From Bacillota bacterium (GTDB taxonomy: Bacteria > Bacillota > Clostridia > Acetivibrionales > DSM-1351): a stretch of 64,000 nucleotides of DNA. The notes beneath the pieces are model-generated. The model saw only the letters and a list, made by a program, of their open reading frames with translations, was not told the DNA's origin and searched no databases. The stretch lies in the NCBI GenBank assembly GCA_023391425.1, contig JAEWAX010000058.1, positions 33,844 to 97,843 of the forward strand. Reading direction: 5' to 3'. The position numbers and the translations under genes were made by a program. Of the stretch, positions 61,850 through 64,000 are shown in pieces. Positions within the stretch are counted from its first letter, which is position 1; each line of letters begins with the position of its first letter.

Positions 61850-61902
61850 GAGTTAGGTCTTATAACTCAAAGGTCGTAGGTTCAAATCCTACTCGTGAAC
61901 CA
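61850..61902 (+). pseudogene. Degenerate 3' half of an initiator-like tRNA
   Basis: Reads TTATAACTCAAAGGTCGTAGG then TTCAAATCC..ACCA, parallel to the anticodon-to-CCA part of the tRNA at 57305-57380. GGTCGTAGGTTCAA is identical; the acceptor strand differs. There is no 5' half. It is followed, as in the intact gene, by an AAACCC..GGGTTT terminator. It is likely a duplicated and decayed tRNA end or old attachment site. Confidence 0.65.
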
Positions 61903-61904
61903 TC

Positions 61905-61940
61905 AAAACCCCTAAAGCGTAAAGCTTTAAGGGTTTTTTC
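61905..61940 (+). terminator. Terminator after AGE-like gene and tRNA remnant
   Basis: AAAACCCCTAAAGC (61905-61918)/GCTTTAAGGGTTTT (61924-61937), one mismatch, T-run. It resembles the terminator after the intact tRNA. Confidence 0.8.
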
Positions 61941-62634
61941 TTCAAAATATCATCTAACTTAGTTGATAATTTACATCAAACATACATCAACTATACAGCA
62001 GTAATTAGTATCCTGGATCAAATCGTTATAAATAAAGGTCTTGGACCTGTATGTCAAATTTCGTTCGAGAATTTAGACTATAATTTCATATACATTTCTG
62101 AATTTATCTATTATCAAAAAGTATACTAGCTTTTAATTTCACAGTTGTAAAACTATGGGTCTGTTCCTGGTATTTTATTGCCATATTATAGGATTATTAA
62201 ATATACCTTATACCATTTGGGAAATCATATTCGTTAAAACCAAAGAGATATTTGTATTATGGCTAAAGAATATAAGCTATTTCAAATGGGTTAAAGGAAA
62301 TATGTATTATTTTTCAAATAACAGTAATATAATCTATATATATTTAGCATAATTTCAAAATAAAGGTAATAACCTTCTTGCAGAACTACATCAAAAAATT
62401 CAGATGTAATGATATTAACCTTAAAATATAATTTTTTAAATATACAATATTCTTTAACTGTATAGAGTAAACCATAAAAAGTACCCACTACATTTTATAG
62501 ATATATTGGTTTGGAGTAGTGTTTTGTCAAGCCAATGTAAAGGGGTCTTTTTTTGGTAAAAATATATAGGCTATAAGAAATACATAATAATGAATGACTG
62601 TTATAGAGGTGAACTTTTTATTAGGAGGATTATC
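61941..62634. other. Long AT-rich intergenic region
   Basis: No supported gene. A 65-codon frame at 62155-62352 lacks a ribosome site and has AT-driven composition. A short palindrome AAGGTAATAACCTT is near 62361-62374. AGGAGG at 62623-62628 is the site for the following gene. Confidence 0.5.
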
Positions 62635-64000
62635 ATGGGGGAAGAGAAAACTAATGTATCATTAGAATCGAGGATTTTGAATTTTAGAGTTTTTACATTA
62701 TTTGCGTTTATAACAACGCTGCTGATGATAATATCTCTTTGTCAGAATCAATCTTTTGCAGCCCGGGATACACAAGAAATCACTCAATATGAGGAAAATG
62801 CTGAATTAATAACCTATACTGGTTCATGGGATCGACCATGGGATGATAAGGCTAGTGGTTCTTATTACCAAAGAAGTGGTACAAAGGATGCCAAAATAAA
62901 CTTCAGCTTCTATGGAACAGGTATCAAATGGTATGCACCAGTCAATACCAACAACGGTTTTGCTGAAGTAAGGATTGATGGAAAGGTTGAAATATCGCAA
63001 CTTGATCTATACAGTCCTCAGTATCAAAGCCAAAGGTTGGTTTATTCTAAAAACCATCTGGATGAGGGAAACCATACTTTTGAAATTGTGGTAACTGGCA
63101 ATAAGAACCCCGATTCTTCCAGTGCATATGTACTGGTTGATTATCTTCAGGTAGTCAACTCTAATGATTCTGAGCCTCCAACTTCAATGGAAGCTCCAAA
63201 TACATATCCGTCAGACAGATCTGTTAATATAATCTGGAATGCATGTACCAATACCGATTTTGAAGGGTATAATATCTACAGGTCTACTTCCTCCCTTAAC
63301 GGTTTTCAGAAAATTAACAAATGGATACAAACTGCGGGTAATTCCTTTAATGACTCCGGACTTGTAAATGGAACAAATTATTATTATAGAATAACAGCGG
63401 TTGATAACAAGGGAAACGAATCAAATCCATCGACCGCTATTTCTGCACTTCCGGCACTATACGCAGGCACCTATGAAGAATCTGCCGGAATAGCCTTTAA
63501 TGGCACATGGGATAACCCATGGGATGGCAGCACCAGCGGCAGCTACTACAAACGCAGTAAAACATCTGGTGATACCATAGACATATACTTCTATGGAACT
63601 TCAGTCAAATGGATGGGTTACAAGAGCAACAACAGTGGCATCGCTGAAGTAACTTTGGATGAAGGAGCTACCGAAACCATTGACCAGTATAACCCTTCAA
63701 CTATATACAAGCAGACAATCCTTCAAAAAACAGGCCTTACAAACGGTTTGCACCATCTGAACGTAAAGGTTCTTGGAACACACAGCGCAGGTAATGATAA
63801 CTGGGTTAACCTAGATACCATAGAGGTAAAAGGAACTGTTCTATCAAAGAGTAAGGTTGAAGAAGACAACATGACAGTCGAATATACTGGGCTTTGGGAC
63901 ACCTACACCGATGATCGCTTCAGTAATAGAACGAGTTATTCTACTACAAATAACGGCCCGACTGTAAGCTACACCTTCTATGGAACAGGCATAGAGTGGA
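62635..64000 (+). CDS. Secreted modular protein with repeated beta-sandwich domains and FN3 (runs off window)
   Basis: The first 455 codons of an open gene; ATG 62635 follows TTAGGAGGATTATC. Signal/anchor segment about residues 20-45, ending SFAA. Domain 1 (about 58-175) begins YTGSWDRPWDD; an FN3-type domain (about 180-275) has NIIWNACTNTDFEGYNIYRS. Domain 2 (about 285-400) repeats the pattern as FNGTWDNPWDG, and domain 3 starts at about 415 with YTGLWDTY. The repeated unit, with FYGTGIKW and a late VDYLQV or LDTIEV strand, is a galactose-binding-like beta-sandwich seen in carbohydrate-active proteins. Conserved Trp at 65, 292 and 421. It probably binds or degrades polysaccharide; the catalytic part, if any, lies beyond the window. 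Confidence 0.8.
   Translation, partial: MGEEKTNVSLESRILNFRVFTLFAFITTLLMIISLCQNQSFAARDTQEITQYEENAELITYTGSWDRPWDDKASGSYYQRSGTKDAKINFSFYGTGIKWYAPVNTNNGFAEVRIDGKVEISQLDLYSPQYQSQRLVYSKNHLDEGNHTFEIVVTGNKNPDSSSAYVLVDYLQVVNSNDSEPPTSMEAPNTYPSDRSVNIIWNACTNTDFEGYNIYRSTSSLNGFQKINKWIQTAGNSFNDSGLVNGTNYYYRITAVDNKGNESNPSTAISALPALYAGTYEESAGIAFNGTWDNPWDGSTSGSYYKRSKTSGDTIDIYFYGTSVKWMGYKSNNSGIAEVTLDEGATETIDQYNPSTIYKQTILQKTGLTNGLHHLNVKVLGTHSAGNDNWVNLDTIEVKGTVLSKSKVEEDNMTVEYTGLWDTYTDDRFSNRTSYSTTNNGPTVSYTFYGTGIEW

Noticed and set aside
62155..62352. A 65-codon hydrophobic frame
   Set aside because: No ribosome site, AT-driven composition (Ile, Tyr, Asn, Phe), in a gene-poor gap.

Overview
The window is AT-rich Gram-positive DNA from a motile, endospore-forming, strictly anaerobic, H2-producing clostridium. 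The evidence is spoVG, spoVT, yabP and yabQ, flagellar rod genes, [FeFe]-hydrogenase maturases hydG and hydF, clostripain-type protease, strong purine-rich ribosome sites and many TTG/GTG starts. The plant-polysaccharide sugar cluster (YesM/YesN-like regulators, two sugar-binding lipoproteins, two permeases without their own ATPase, a GH31 enzyme) fits a cellulolytic Ruminiclostridium-type organism; this species guess is inference.

Layout. 1-4.7 kb: a defence-like patch with the end of a RloB-family gene and a 1271-residue SMEK-NACHT NTPase. 5.1-15.9 kb: a sugar sensing/uptake/hydrolysis cluster bounded by two near-identical 116-bp terminator-bearing repeats. 16-19.6 kb: a small lipoprotein, a secreted clostripain-family protease, a 55-residue Cys-rich protein and a zinc-ribbon membrane protein. 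20.1-23.6 kb: hydrogenase maturation (TM1266-like regulator, hydG, hydF) with several structured intergenic elements. 23.7-25.7 kb: a chemoreceptor. 26.1-31.2 kb: mbl, flhO (flgF), flhP (flgG), a FlgJ-like rod protein, a phosphodiester-glycosidase-like protein and fabZ, an order like that of Bacillus. 31.5-34.9 kb: an XRE regulator with a membrane partner, murC (minus strand) and purR. 35-49.3 kb: the classic spoVG-glmU-prs-pth-mfd-prsA-spoVT-ssb-mazG-hup-rqcP-yabP-yabQ-divIC-yabR housekeeping block, ending at tRNA-Leu(UAA). 49.6-51.5 kb: a PatB-type lyase and a cyclophilin lipoprotein, converging. 52-57 kb: an ABC-2 exporter with a DesK/LnrJ-type two-component system. 57.3 kb: initiator tRNA-Met. 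57.6-61.8 kb: a second two-component system and an AGE-like lipoprotein, followed by a degenerate copy of the tRNA 3' half. 62.6 kb to the end: a secreted modular beta-sandwich/FN3 protein that runs off the window.

The observation most likely to be new is a pair of about 280-nt inverted-repeat elements (22055-22332 and 38450-38729). They have a near-identical 100-nt core with compensatory base changes, and each ends 30-32 nt before a start codon (hydF and mfd). Other points of interest: a GlmU whose uridyltransferase domain has lost its nucleotide-binding signature, PurBox-like sites before purR, a consensus promoter 545 bp before ssb, an ssb product lacking the usual acidic tip, several intergenic hairpin repeat families, and the tRNA-bracketed signalling islet.
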